Positions 13,712 to 27,200 of a stretch of 64,000 nucleotides of DNA are shown one piece after another (the first letter of the stretch is position 1; each line of letters starts with the position of its first letter). A program made the translations under genes and the position numbers. The DNA comes from Zonotrichia leucophrys gambelii. Its lineage: Eukaryota; Chordata; Aves; Passeriformes; Passerellidae. Under the pieces are notes generated by a model, which saw nothing but the letters and a program-made list of their open reading frames with translations, was not told the origin of the DNA and made no database searches. Where the stretch lies: the NCBI RefSeq assembly GCF_028769735.1, contig NC_088178.1:13976857-14040856 (forward strand), in the 5' to 3' direction.

Positions 13712-14007
13712 AGGAGAACCGACCCCTTCTCCTGCTCCGCCTTCTCGCTGCTGGTGAGGAAGGTTCGTGTCGCCGGGCCGAGCGGACATGGCAGGTCCGG
13801 TCGATGGCGGCTGTCGCCGCCCACTTCCAGCGTTCCCAAAGCTGCCAGGCACGGCGGGAGGCGGGCCTGGAGAGCCTCGCTGACGGGAGAAGGGTCAGGC
13901 CGGCGAACCGGATACCTGCGGCCGTGAGGTAAGGGACAGGGGAGCGTCGGGAAAGATTTCCGCCCAAACGGCGTAGGGGGCGGGGGAAATGTATTTAAAA
14001 AAAAAAG

Positions 14008-14019
14008 AGATAAAAAAGA
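14008..14019 (-). terminator. Pol III terminator of tRNA-Arg
   Basis: Read on the - strand, a run of six T follows the tRNA 3' end by about ten bases, and a longer T-run lies at about 13997-14006. This is the expected RNA polymerase III stop signal. Confidence 0.75.
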
Positions 14020-14026
14020 GAAGACA

Positions 14027-14113
14027 CGACTCCGCCGGGACTCGAACCCGGAACCTTTGAATCCCTTCAAACCCTCTAGAAGTCCAATGCGCTATCCATT
14101 GCGCCACGGAGCC
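14027..14113 (-). tRNA. tRNA-Arg (anticodon TCT) with 14-nt intron
   Basis: The - strand reads GGCTCCGTGGCGCAATGG as A box and acceptor start, and ends with GGTTCGAGTCC as B box and T arm, followed by CGGCGGAGTCG. The 7-bp acceptor stem GGCTCCG/CGGAGTC pairs fully, with discriminator G. The anticodon TCT is at 14078-14080. A 14-nt intron (14063-14076) sits at the canonical position 37/38, leaving a 73-nt mature tRNA. Vertebrate tRNA-Arg(TCT) genes characteristically carry an intron at this place. CCA is not encoded, as expected. The gene looks intact and functional, and it stands alone rather than in a tRNA cluster. Confidence 0.97.
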
Positions 14114-14679
14114 ACCTGTTGGAATCTTCTCACCCCGTCGATAGAGCCTGCGCGCGCCGTCACGCTCTAGCCCCGAGCGTTTCGGCTGTTTTCGTCTTTT
14201 TTTCAGTTTTATTTTTCCTAAGTAGCATGAGCAGGGTTATTCGTACACGGTGCTGCGTAAACGAGTCCCGCGGCAGCCCCTGCCTGCTGCCTGAGCGCTG
14301 CCCGCAGCCCGGGTGGGGCCCACGGCTTCCTGAGCAGCGCTCGCCACCAGGCTGCGTCCTTATTTCTTATGGAAGACCGACTTCATCAGTAATCACTATA
14401 AAATATTTGTTGGCATCCCACTTTGGCGTTTCCAGTATTGATCCTTATGCTCGAGGGATATAATTATAACCTACAATTGGCCTTGTATTGAGGAACTCTC
14501 CCTCCAGACGTCCGTAAATACTCAGTAGCACCACCCTCCCCCATGGATTCTGAAAGAGATTTTTCCTTTAAAGCTGTAATTCTAGCCTGAAACAAGTCCG
14601 TGATACCATATTTTTAATAATGAATAGGCATAATAGAAACCCCAAGAGACAAGAGTAGGAGGTATTCTTTCTTTAACCT

Positions 14680-15120
14680 CGCAAGCGCAGCCTGTGGCCT
14701 GCTGCTCGGGGAGGGGCGCGGGGCTGCCGGCCCCGGCAGGGCCCCGGACAGCGAGGCCTGAGCAGTGAAACTTCGACACTCTCGTGCTGCACTTCATCGT
14801 AATTTAAAAGTACAGTTACCCATAAGAGTGGAGAAAAACATGTAACTAAGCACGCCCTAAAGTCTAAGGAACAAGGAAGCTAATCACACCGATGGAAATT
14901 AACTGGCTCGGATCCACAATCGCCGAGGTATTGCAGCCGGGGCTGAGATAGCGCGTGTAATGAATAACCGCGGTGACTCCGGCAGGGCCTGCTGTGCTTC
15001 CCAGGGAGCGGCTGCTGCCGTGCCCGTGGCCGGCACTGAGCCGCAGCTCCTGAGCTGCCTGGTGACCCAATAGCTCCTGCAATGCTGCCCAGAAAGGAGC
15101 TTGCTGGAAGGGTTCAGCTG
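14680..15120. promoter_or_regulatory. Second CpG-rich patch
   Basis: GC- and CpG-enriched sequence, densest at about 14690-14760 and 14930-15080, separated from the tRNA island by AT-rich DNA. No coding exon is evident. It may be a shore or enhancer of the neighbouring island, or an unannotated non-coding promoter. Confidence 0.35.
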
Positions 15121-18100
15121 TTACAGCAAGTACCAAACTGCGGGTACAACCCCCAAGCTAAGAGACTTGTTGACCCAGAACATTTGTAAACAAGCCAAGA
15201 ATCGCTAAGCTGGACAAGATTCAGAGCAGGTCTGGTCGAATTTGCCAGCTCTGGGTCTTGCCACAATTTTTCTGCTATGGACAGACCTCTTCATAGTACT
15301 CCTGGTAAAGGAATGCAAATCTAGAAAGTTGAACTCCTTAAAGCCCTGTACTGCAGAAAAGAAACAGAAGTCTTGTTTTTAAGAAGTGAGTTGATCTTCA
15401 GAATAAGCTTAAATTTATGTTTGTGCAATTCAAATGAACCTCTTGTAAGTAACTAAGAATCACTGTAAATATCTTGTAGTTTGTGGACACCTGGGCATGT
15501 TCATTGTGGGGTGCAGTGAGTGTTGGTGCCTGACCAGTGTGATCTTGTGGTGTGGCACCTTCGGACAGCATGGCACTGAGTGGCTGCAGATGGTGAGGAA
15601 CCATTCTTTTTTGTCACAAGACTGGTTCTGAGACTCTTGTATTTTCATTGTGGATAGTTGGTTTTTAAAGGTAGAAAAGGCTGGTTCCATTCATGCGGGA
15701 ACACTGACTAGGGAAACGTTTGGAATTTTTCCAGAAATTTTTCAAAATATTCAAGTCGTTTTGCTTTTTTATTCTGTAGATGTAGTGCCGGTGCAAAGTC
15801 CCCGTTTGCGTGTGGACAGCAGATGGAGCTACTGCATGAGAAACAGGGCGGCTCCCGGGTCATGAACTCACGGAATGTGCTCAGAGGCAAAAACCGCCGA
15901 TCTCATTAACCTTTGCTGCCGTGTGTACCCAGATCGGCCCTTTGGACTTTCCCTCTTCTGGGACTGTCTGAAGTCCACTTCTGTTGCAAGCTGGCTTTCA
16001 TTTCAGCTCCTCTTCAACTTCATGTTCTTTATCAAGGAGCAGAAGTTACTTGGAGTAAAGTTGTGCTGGGCTTAGTTACCAGCACTCAGAGAAATTTTGC
16101 TGAGCTATTTTGATATTTTTTAAAGGGAGGAGAAACTGAGGTAGGAATACCTTGACACAAGACAGGAAATGAATCAATGGAGGCAAAAATTATCATCATA
16201 TAGCAGCCTTCTATTGATTAAAATAAATCTAGACATCATTATTTATGAAATTAAAGTCATCAACATGGTTTTTAACATTAACTTCTGTTAATGTGCTGTA
16301 GTGCTATGTACTGTATATCCAAGTACTTTTGGTAAGATTTGAGCTTTAAAATGAATTTTAATGGCAATTTCCAAATTTGTAGGGCTTCCAGAGATGTTTG
16401 TTGGGAGTACCACCACCTTTCTCTAAAAACAAGTGTGATTAATACACTTTGTGCAAGAAGTCAAAGAAGGCTGTAATGTATAGATTACCCAAATGGGACC
16501 CTTCACCATCTCTACATTTCAGGGAGGATTATTACAGCCCTACTGCTCTAATGATTTATCTGTGTAGTGCAGCAAGAGAAAACACTCTTCGAACTGGCAG
16601 GAAAAAATGCTGGGATGTACAAGGTCTGAGGATACTGGAAAGAACTCTTTCAGGGAGGTTTCTTTTGTTAATTGGCAATTGGATTAATTTTTTTAAATTT
16701 TATTTTCTTACATGAAGGTAAATTCTCTGCATTGTAGATGCTTCTGCATCTCTGCCTTTTCCTCAGGGAAGGCTGTGATTGCCACGTGACTGTCAGGTAT
16801 TGGATAGTTTGTTTGTCAGGCTGCCAGCAGGAAGCTGTTAACCTCTTCCAGTTCTCTTATTTATGGCTGTTGTTGGCCTAATGCATGTTCTGCCCTCTTG
16901 AATATGTTTGGGTAGACAGGAGAAATTCCAAGAGCAATGCCTTTGAGAAGCTGGGGACACATGATCAGTTATGCCAAATCATCTCTCCAGGGGATTATAA
17001 TGTTAATTCTGTGTAGTTCTATTAACAGATCAGGTGCTGCAAAGCCATTTACTGCAAGAGAGCTCCCTGCCAGTGCCAAACCTGAGCAGTCATATGGCAT
17101 CTCTCAGAGCACTGCAACAGGACGTTTGGAGAAGTCCTAGCTAGTGCCTCTGGCCAAAAGTGGAGTACATCTGATTTACAGAGAGATGGGAGTCTGTTTC
17201 AAGACAATTTCAATGTTTTCAGTGTTTTCTGTTGTTAATTTGATCTGGTTTTTTCATCCTGGCAGAATTCCCAAATTCTAACCCTAGGTTTGTCTTGGCC
17301 CTGAAGCATGGCAAGGCAAGCAATTCACATTTTCTTGTAGGGTGATATCCAGCTGCAGGATTTTAGCTCCATAACATTTCTATGGAATTGACAGCTCTTA
17401 GTCAGTATCCATAACCTTTTAACTGTTTGAGCACATTCTTCACCTTTCTCACTCCTACTCTTTCACCCCAAGTGTGAAGGGTGTGACTGAGCAGCAGACC
17501 CTGCACAGGCACAGTTGTGCAGAGATGCTCAGCAGCTCTTGGTGCACACACACAGTGGACAAGGAAGGTCATCGAGCACCTCTGCTACAAAGGAGTTGCC
17601 TGTGGATTCTCTGTGTCCTTTGAACAAAAGGTGTCACTAGAAGGACATCACTGCTGTCTTGGGCCTCTTGTACCCCTGCATGCTATCTACCAAAAGGGAA
17701 ACAGATCTCTTCCAATTTCACAAATTGCAGAAAGATCAGAGTGACTTCTTGTGAAAATGAGCATTCTCTTGTACACAGGTAGAAATCTGAAATTATTTTT
17801 ATAGTAAGAGAAGACCACAGGGCTTTTTTCTGATATAATTGCTACTAGAGTGTAGATCAGGGATGCACAGGAGCTAACTGAGGAAAAGGAGCTGTGGCAG
17901 GAGGCTTTGTACCATCAGGAAAAAAAGGAGAGATCAACAGAAAAAGCAGAAGGAATTTGAAGTTTGTGCACAGTTGGAAAACTAAGATGTCATTAGAAAT
18001 AGAATAGCAGTTACCTGAAATGTATACATCAGTTATTACTTTGTTAGTAATTGCTAGCCTTTTAAAATTCAATTTGATGGTGTCAAATGGTTTCATAAAA

Positions 18101-20875
18101 GAAGATTGATTGCAGAATTCCAGTTGTAGGTAGACTGACTCATAGTTAAATGATTTAGTCAAATATCTCTTCCAGTCCCTAGCAGAGCCAGCTCAGCTCT
18201 GACTTAGCTATCTGGAGTCCTACTCAAATCTTCTTTTTCTTATTTTCCATCCATAAAATTGTATCATGAGTGTGATTATGTAATGCAGATAGATTACTAT
18301 TTTCAGAACTGTTGATTTGCCAAATTTATTGCTAGTTGCAATAGCCTATGTTCACTATTTGACCCAGATTTACCATCATACTGGCCAAGTTAAAGTCTGG
18401 CTAATTCGTATTACAGCTGGAAGACTTAATTTACCATGTGTTGAAGATAAGAGATGTATGAAAGGAAAGTGTAAAAGCAAAGTTAGTTCATACACCACGT
18501 ACATTAAACTTTGTCCTTGAGAATCTTTGTTGAAATGACTGCGTGAATAGGCAGCTGCATCTTATACTGGGTATGCTCTAATATTGGTTTGATCAGTGCT
18601 TCAAGACTGACAAATGTAAAAAAAAGGAGCTTTGTGTCTGTAAGCACAGCAGATTTGTTTTGGAAGTCATTTAGATATTGTGTAAGTGAATGCCATGTTG
18701 CAATCTTGCACTAAGGCCAAAGCAGAACACAAGCTCAGACTCCACTTTTGTAATCTATCAGTAGAACTTTTTCTCTCTTTTAAGAGCCATAGTGGAAGCA
18801 CACTGAACTAGCAAGTGATTTTTATAAACTAATCCTTGCATAGTCTTTGCTCCATATTCTCCTTCCAATTTTTGTCTCATAAAATCAGTCATTGAAGTTA
18901 ATGCAACTTATCACCCAGCAGAAGTTACAGTATGAAAAAACAAAAAGCTGCACATCAAAGAGTCTTCTGTGCAGACAGAGCATACAAAAGGCTCCTTTGT
19001 GATGAATGTGCAGCGTTAGCTCTGCCACTCCAAATCAGCAGTGAATTTTCTTCAATTCTAGCATTGAAGTAAAAGAATGTCCTTTGTTCTTCTAGGGGTT
19101 TACTTTCATTTCCAAACTGCTGGCAGGCAGTAAGCATTGACTTAACACACAAAATTAATTTCCTGTGTTCAGAATCATGATATACTTTTATAGAGGTGTA
19201 TCTTGGTTTATTCAAATTAGTGATAGGTACCAGTCATTCCTGCAGTGAAGTGAAACAAGCAGTTTCCACAGTCAGTGATGTCTGGAAACCATAGGAATCA
19301 CTGCTAACAAGACCCCTTATTTTTTACCACACCCTCCACAGAGATAATGTGCTGTTGTTGTTGTTTGTTGTTGTTATTACAATTATGACTGTAGTTTATT
19401 TTGTAAATACCTGAGTTTGCAATCACTAGGGTTTGGAATCCAGGAAAATAGTATAAAAGAGCCAAAAGAAATACCATCCCAGCTCTCATCCAAAATGACA
19501 GAGATTAGGGTAGACATTTACACCCAGATGGCGGGTCAGGGACATTTCAGTCAGGTTTCAATACAAGTGGCCTTTTTTTATAAACTTGCTACAAAATTAT
19601 CGCTTACTTTTGTTAGTGCTGTTATGACAAGATACTCCTTTGTGTGTCTAAAAAGGGGAATATGGCTTCTTAATTTACCTTCTAGGACTAATCTTATTCA
19701 CAGGTAGTTTGGAAGGGAAATAGGCCCTTTTTCTATTTGGTATTAATTGCTGTGTAATTGGTATTCGTTACATAGAGGCCTTGTGCTTTTTGACTGTGCT
19801 TTTTGTTTTTGTTTGACAGCAAAGCAGTTATCTACTAGACATAGTTGTGTGTTTTATGTTACCAATAAAAATGAGAAAGAGTGAAATAGCATTTGGTGAA
19901 AGTGTGTGAAATTGTATCTCTAGGCAGGCTGGACAAGTAACTTAAACACTGAGTTAAAATGCAATAATGGAATCTGGTAGAGAAGTTGCTTTAGAATCCT
20001 TAGAAAAATCTGAGAGTGTAAGTGAAAAAAAGAAGGGGCAAAGGGGAAACATAAGGACCTGGATTATGGAGAATGAGGTCTCACATTAGCAACCAAAATG
20101 GTTTCTAATAAAACTTTGTTAAGGGGTTGGCTTTGGGTAGAGATTGTTTTTTCAGGGTCTTCATTTCTGCAATGCAGAATGGGTTTAGAGTGAGTGTGCA
20201 GCTAAAACATGATAGAACATGATGAAATCAGTTCCCCAGGTGTATTAATTTCCTTCTTCATAAAATCAGAAATTCAGATTATTTTCTGTGTCTCTGTTGG
20301 CAAAGCTTGTGTGACATACATCTGACATGGGAATTTACAAGTGCAAGCCATATACAGTTTAACTTTAGTATACTTACATAAATGGCAGAATCATTCATTT
20401 TCAGCTCATGAATTTTAACACTTCTGATGTGATACCTCTCTTCCTTTGTGTTATATCTAGAAGCAAATTAATGACCTGTTGATTTGCATACTGAGATATG
20501 GGTTTGTTAAGGTCACACTACGCAAGACAGACTATAAAATATTGCTTAAAATGCCATTTGTTGTGGCTAACACTGTAAAGGAAAAGGATAGTGTAGGTAG
20601 TTTTATTTCCTTCCAGATGCTGAGTTGTGTAGTGTTAAACAGGTCCCAAAACAGAGCTCAGCACACTGGGCAGATTGTGTCCAGAGAAAGGGCATCTGAT
20701 ATTTTGGTTTTTTGAGCTCTTACAGGATTTTCTTAAGGCAATTCTATTTCTCATGTCCACTGTCAAACATTTCACTTAGAGGCTGTTTGTTGCACTATTA
20801 GATGAAGACAAGGACACACAGTGCAATGAGCAGTGTGGAGTGAGAGCCCCGTGTGGACCCCTCTCCTCCAGCTGG
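15121..20875. other. Intergenic or far-upstream BCAR3 intron, no gene seen
   Basis: AT-rich unique DNA with only short chance ORFs. A short (GTT)n-like microsatellite lies at about 19352-19378. I see no protein, RNA gene or full mobile element. If the long BCAR3 transcript starts at the 13.6-15.1 kb CpG islands, this stretch is intronic. Confidence 0.4.
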
Positions 20876-21001
20876 CTGTGTCCTGCAGGCACAGGAGATG
20901 TCCCAGCAGTGCCTGAGCTGTGTCCTGCAGGCACAGGAGATGTCCCAGCAGAGCCTGAGCTGTGTCCTGCAGGCACGGGAGGTGTCCCAGCAGAGCCTGA
21001 G
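20876..21001. repeat. Three copies of a 42-bp GC-rich repeat
   Basis: Units start at 20876, 20918 and 20960 and share CTGTGTCCTGCAGGCAC followed by a GTCCCAGCAG core. Because 42 is a multiple of three, the repeat stays open in several frames on both strands, which explains the overlapping ORFs here. It sits in a local GC-rich patch ending near 21130. Confidence 0.9.
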
Positions 21002-21223
21002 CGCCAGCTCTGCATCAGCACAGCCGCAGCCTGCGCCTCCTGTGGCCGTCACTGATCCCTCGCTCGGGCAGTGTCCGTGCTCTGGGAGCAAACAAGCCCT
21101 GGGGAAAGCGCCGCACCGTGATGCAGTCACACGCCTAGGTTTCGAGAGTACCAATGTTTCCAGGGCAGATATACAGCCTGGGTGGGTGGGCAGAGATCCT
21201 AACTGGAACTTTTAGTAACTTCC

Positions 21224-21290
21224 ATATCATCATCATCATCATCATCATTTTCATTATCATCATTAATGCTACTACTATTAATAATAATAC
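21224..21290. repeat. (ATC)n microsatellite with degenerate (ATT)n tail
   Basis: About eight uninterrupted CAT/ATC triplets are followed by imperfect ATC, ACT and AAT triplets to about 21290. It is a simple sequence repeat. Confidence 0.85.
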
Positions 21291-24200
21291 ATTATAAAAT
21301 ATAGTGTGATGCCTGGAATAGATAAGTTTACCTCCCTATTAGTTTGTTGAACTCTGGATTGATGGAGGGTGTTTTTGAGCTTGTCCTTTTGTTAGGAGCA
21401 AGGGGAGTGGTGATATTTGGATTTTCTTCTTTCTTCCAGTTTCTTAATAAACTTTTTTACAATAATTTTTAACTAAGAAATATTTTTTAAGAAGTAGCCT
21501 GCAAAACTCTCAGCTGAAAGTAGGAACTTCTGTATTTCATAATGGCTCATTGGTAAATAGATGGCACATTTTTCACCTACTAGAAAAGTAAAAATAATAA
21601 TTAAAATTAAAGTGCGAATAAGTTTACTCAACACAGTATTCAACTTCTCCTTGATTTAGGGGGAAAAACCTCTCTGCTCAGCTATCGTCCCTGTGATTCA
21701 TCAGCTGCTGTCTCCTGGGCAGGTCTGAGTGCTGATTGGGCACGGAACTCCTCAAGGTGTGTCTTTGTCAAGCAGCTTTTGCATTTTAAGAGCTCACAGT
21801 AGACCATGATAGCCTCCTGCTATGGTAAGAACTGTTGTATGTCTATTTATTAACCTGTACAGTCTTACTGTTAGAAACAGTGCTTGGTGTTAGTAACAAA
21901 TGATTGTGTTAGCAGATGTTTCCAAATCAACTTTTTGTGGGTTTAAAACCTGGAAAGATTTTAATTTTGGATCTTAATTGTGACAGCTATTGCTCAGTAT
22001 GCTAGTAGTGATTTTTTAAATTCTGAATTAAAGTAACTCTGAATATATAATAGTGAGAGGTATTGTAAGATCCAAAGAGAATTAGATTAAAGCATTTATT
22101 GTATTGTTGTAATACTTTGAGGGAGAAACATTTATAATATTTTAGATGTCTGTATTTTTATAAAATTTTTATGTGTCAACTATTTTCAAGTTAAGTAACG
22201 CAAGGAAACTTTCTTCTCATGTTGCATTATCTTCAGGGAATTTTTTCAGAGTTATGAATTGGCTTTTTTTTTTTTGTTTTTGTGAATTTATCAATCTAAA
22301 TTATTTGAAAGACAAAATTAACCTGATTTTCACATATCTTTTCAGCTGACTTTGAAAAAATAAGGGAGAATCCTGAGGGAAAATACAGGAATATATTAGA
22401 AACATTTTTACTTTGAAATTGATAGGTTTATGTCAGCTTAACTATTAAATAAAAAGATGCAATCACAGGGATTGAAAAAATTTGAAATGTGTTACATAGA
22501 GAAGTTTGCATGTAAATGTCTGTGATCTAATACTGCTGGAGGATGGCAGAAAAGGCTGGGGAAAACAGCAGCTGTAATACCCAGCAGGGGAATGTCTGCT
22601 CTCCTCCTTCACAGCAGCACTGCTCAGCTCAGTGCACATGACTGTACTTGTTTCAGCTCTTGGAAAAATGCTGCAGTCATGGCACAAGCACCAACTTCTT
22701 TGTGAGGGATGATACCTAGGAAAAGGAGAGTTTCATTTCAATATTACCTAAGTAAAAAATTAATTTTAGGATAATACATAACTGAAAACAAAGAACCTTT
22801 AAGGATATATGATTTAAAGAGCTATTTAAGAAGCAACTCTTTCATTAAACTATCAAAACCACAAGTGTTTTGTAGATATTCAGACAGAAGTTTCTTGCTA
22901 TTGAATTACATGGATTGGGTTCTAGTTCCTTGGCATATTTCTTGGTTTTAAAAGAGTTTGTGCATTACAGTTTTGTGCTTTAGACTAGTAAGATTCTTTG
23001 TTTATGTACTTGAGGAGTGTCTTCACAGTTAGTAAAGTTAGAGTGGATTTTTTCTTAGAGCACCAGTCAACACAAGAGATGCTGAAATGCTGGTAAAATA
23101 GTGTTACATACATAATATACTTTTTCTAAACATGGTTGTTTTGATCTCTCCCAGCCTTTTCTTGTTTGCTTATTCACTTCTGTGATACTGTAATGTCAGA
23201 ATACCCCTCTTTCTAGGTGTCCTCATTCTTCTCACCAGCAGCTGGCACCATCAGAGAAAGATTTTTCAGTATGCAAATAAACTTATCTACAATAGCAATT
23301 TATGTAATTTATGTCATGTTCTTCTCTTGCTTGTGCTGGCTTTAGTTCTGTGTGCAGGGGTCAGAGACTGGTTTCTATTTTTATGTGCCATGCTATCAGC
23401 AAAGGAGGAAGATAGCAAGAACTTTGAAATGCATTAATCATTTATGAGCAAGACCCTCATGGTGCAATTAATTTAACCATTCCCTTATTTAGGTGAGTTT
23501 TTGTCTGAGCTGAAGCTTTAAGGATCCATGTGTGTCCTACACTTCAAGCTCATTTCCTCAGTCTTGCAGCCAGTGTGCTGCAACAAGAAGAACCAAAGTG
23601 CAAGTACTATTGATAGAGGCAGGTGTGCTTCATGAGGTTAGAAATTTGATTTCAAGAAATGAGATGTTGTGCCTTTCTTGTTTTGGATGGTGAAATTATA
23701 AGATACTCTGAACTGCATATTTTTGAGTGGGTTTTGCTTTCAGAAGATGAAGCATGCCATACCTTAGAGTCCCTACTGCAGAATCACCACACTGGATTTC
23801 TGGAGTTGGGTGCAGTTCACCAACCAGCTAGAGACAGATACATGTATCTGCTAAAGAATACCCTCAGACAGCATCTGTCCAGTTGGAGTCCTGGAAAATC
23901 ACTCAGCAGTTCTCAGTCATTGTAACGGTGGATCACATCAGTGTCTGCTGTGTGCATGTGCATTCAGTCAAGTGTTTGTAAAACAGCAAATACTTATTTG
24001 TGTCCTCCTCTTTGGCCACATGCAGTAATAAACTGAGTCAAACAGCAACCTGCTAATCTAAGCTTCTTAAAAACAGCCATTAATTTATGCCCATAACTTT
24101 TTCTGTGTGTCCCAACAGCTGATTGCAATCAGCAGTGCCAGTGTTTGGGCACTCACACATCTGATTTGTTGCACTGAAGTTCTACATCTCAGTGCATTAT

Positions 24201-27200
24201 TGATTCCTGCAGTAAATGGCACTTACAAACTGTGTAAGGATTGCAGAATCCTTTGCAATGGATTATATGATTTGAATAATAATGAGATGCCAGGCTAAGT
24301 ACTCTTTTTGTCATACAAAAGGGTTTCTGAAAAAAAAGGAAAATAATCTAGTCCCTGTTGGAGTCTTTTCTGCATATTTTTAATGAAAGGCCTGTCACTT
24401 TATTTGATTGAGTAATGTTTTCAGATTAGTGCTGCTTTTTTAACTGTGTCTAATCTCATTTGATTTAAGCATCATGGAATAATAAAAAAATCAATGTAGC
24501 ATAGCTTTATTTTGAAGTCAAGCAGGGGGCTAGCAAATCAGTAAACATAAGTTCATCGTGTTTAATTAGCTAACAGGAATTTTCTGAAACCATTAAACAG
24601 GGTCTTAACAAACAAATTGGATGTAGGCTTATTAATTTATAGTGAAGCTCTGGTGTGAAACCCAAAACTTTAAATCTGACTCTGTTTTCCTTTACACAGA
24701 AATGACGAAAGAGTTTGTCTGTATAGTTTCTGTATAGTTTTAGTAGCTCCTTCAATAACGTGAAGCATTTCTTTTAGTCCCCTTACACCAGCCGACGAAG
24801 TTGAAAAGATGAATATTTTTCTCAATCTTTGGATCATTTACAGAACTAAAAGAACATAAACAACTCAGAAATTCCTTTACATATCAATATATCAAATGCA
24901 AATATGTGAACTGTGCAGTGTTAGAGCAGTGACCTTCAACCAGACTCTAAGTCAAGAATTTCTGTTTCCAAGGCTTCTCATTCTTGCTGAGTATTTTCCT
25001 GGCATAATGTATGGATCTTTTGTGATGTGCCGTTTGCTGGAGAATGAATGGAGGCCCTCTGGCTCATTTATCCTACTGTCTCACTTGGGATTTGAACTAT
25101 TTTGCTAGAAAAGAATGTCTAGTGCTCTCACTTTCAACTCTAATCCCCCCATCATTAAGCTTGCTGTAGCAGTTCCCTGCTGCATAACTATTTTCTCAGC
25201 CATAGAGCCTAATGATGATTTGAAGAGTGACTAAGATTTACAGGATATTGTATGCTTCTACTTCTGAAACTCTCCATCATAACCATATTATATCTAAGAA
25301 TGAGAAAAAAATACCTCTCTTTTGAGTAACTTTATTTCACTTCCTCCATACACTTTTTTTCAGTTTGGTTTGTCTCTTGTTGTACTGTCCTTGTCTCAAA
25401 CAGTTGAAATTAGGGCCAGCTGAGACCTTGTCATAGCACTGACATAGACTAAAAAGCACTGTGGATTGTTTTGGTTGGGTTTATTGGGGCGTGGGGAGTT
25501 TGTGGTTTAGTTTGGTTTTTCCAAAAAAAACCCTCACTTTGTATGCAGGCAGATACTATTTAAGAAGAAAAATACTATTATTAAATATGTCTGTCTTGAT
25601 ACCCAAGTTAAGGAAATTACTATAAGATAATTTGGTATTTTTTTTCATTACAATTCCCCAATATTAGTGGTTTTTTTCTTACCCTACAACTTCTCCGAAT
25701 ATTAACAATTTTTTTCAAATTGCATACCTCTGCTGTTAATTTTCCCTTAAGACTTGCCAAAATAAAGCTATTAAGAAAAAATGCCTTGAGGACAGCATCA
25801 CTTAACAGGAATTCAGCCAGAAGACAACATACCAACTGATGCAATTCAACTATGGATTTTTTTCTTATTAATGGAGAAAAAATTATGTACTTAGAAAATA
25901 GAAACCTATTATCTAGGCAACTCTTGATCTACTTCTAGAGCTATTAACATGTTTACAGACTCTTCCACTAGTGAAACTGCACTATTGCTCATGTAACAGT
26001 AAGGAAAAAAAAAAACAAACAAGGAAAATTTTAGTCATTCTCACGTGTCAGTTTTTTCTCTAATCATGTTTTACTGCAGGCTTTCAGCATTTATTTTGGT
26101 CTGTTTGAGATTCCTGTTCTCCATTCTCTTTACTCTCCCTACTTAATTCAACTTAAAATTTTCTCGATGTCTTTTCATCTGACTGGTTTTAGCCACTCTT
26201 TTTCTTCCTCTTTACTGCACCTCACGTTTATCTGTCTGTGCCTTTCTTATTAATACCGAGTTTATTTCCTACTTTTTGAAAATACTATTAGAAGGATTCT
26301 CTAGAAGTGAGTCCATGAAACTCTAAGAGGAAAAGTGAAAAGTTAAAGGACAAGATTACTTGAGGAGCAGGATAAAATAGAGTTGTTCAGTTATACCAAG
26401 ACAGAGAACAACTTCAAAAAAACTGCAATAAAATTTTAAAATATCAGCATTAACAAAAATGGTCTAGGAAACTAATCATGTTACTTTGCTCATGAAGTTT
26501 GGGAACCATCCATAAATGCAGTGCTCTTGATGGGTGTTCCACTGTTTTCTGTGTGCAAGTCCTGTACATCCATGCCCAGCCATGTCATTAGAACTGAGAG
26601 CAGAACATTTCCATATAATGTTAAGTATCGTGTGGATATTTCTTCATATTGTAGCTTAAAGTACTTGAGAGACTTTAACAGAGTTCTCTCAACTATACAC
26701 TTCAGTACAATGACTACTGTGTTACACATTGATGCACTTCCTTCATCAAATGTCTAGATTTATCAGTGTGACTTTTAAAATTAACATAGGTACGTGTGCT
26801 AATAAAGCGCAGGTTTTACAGTACAGTGCTGTCAGTCTTGAAACTTGCCTACCCTCGTGTTCCAGCAGAGATCAGACTCTTCTGCAGCAAGCCTAATGCA
26901 GGCTTGCTTGGAAAGCCTGCTATTGAGCAAGCCCTCCAGGACAGGAGATGAGCTGGTTCTGGTTTAGTTCCATTTTGTGGAATACAGCTGCTGATGTAAA
27001 ACACAAGTCTGTGTTATTTTTGCATGCAGATTTAGTTCTGTATTGTAAACACTGAAAATGTCTTTGAAATAGGTGGGGTATTAAATGAAGGAAATATATC
27101 AAGGAAGAGCTGCTGTTAATTCTGCAGAGAGTTGTAACTAAGCCATCTTTGTCTTTTGCCCTTCTAATGTGAATACATAAAGCTTCAGGCAGAGGAAACA

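Larger units (their letters stand above)
13551..14360. promoter_or_regulatory. CpG island around the tRNA-Arg gene
   Basis: GC- and CpG-rich sequence containing the tRNA-Arg gene at 14027-14113 and a 42-bp tandem duplication. On the + strand a strong splice donor (GAG|GTAAGG, GT at 13929) lies within the island. It could therefore also hold a non-coding first exon, for instance for the SAM-containing form of BCAR3 whose 5' UTR exon begins at 47272. The island is seen; its link to BCAR3 is inference. Confidence 0.55.

Noticed and set aside
13473..14107. Several 100-180 codon frames on the - strand
   Set aside because: They run through the 42-bp duplication and across the tRNA gene; GC-rich artefacts.
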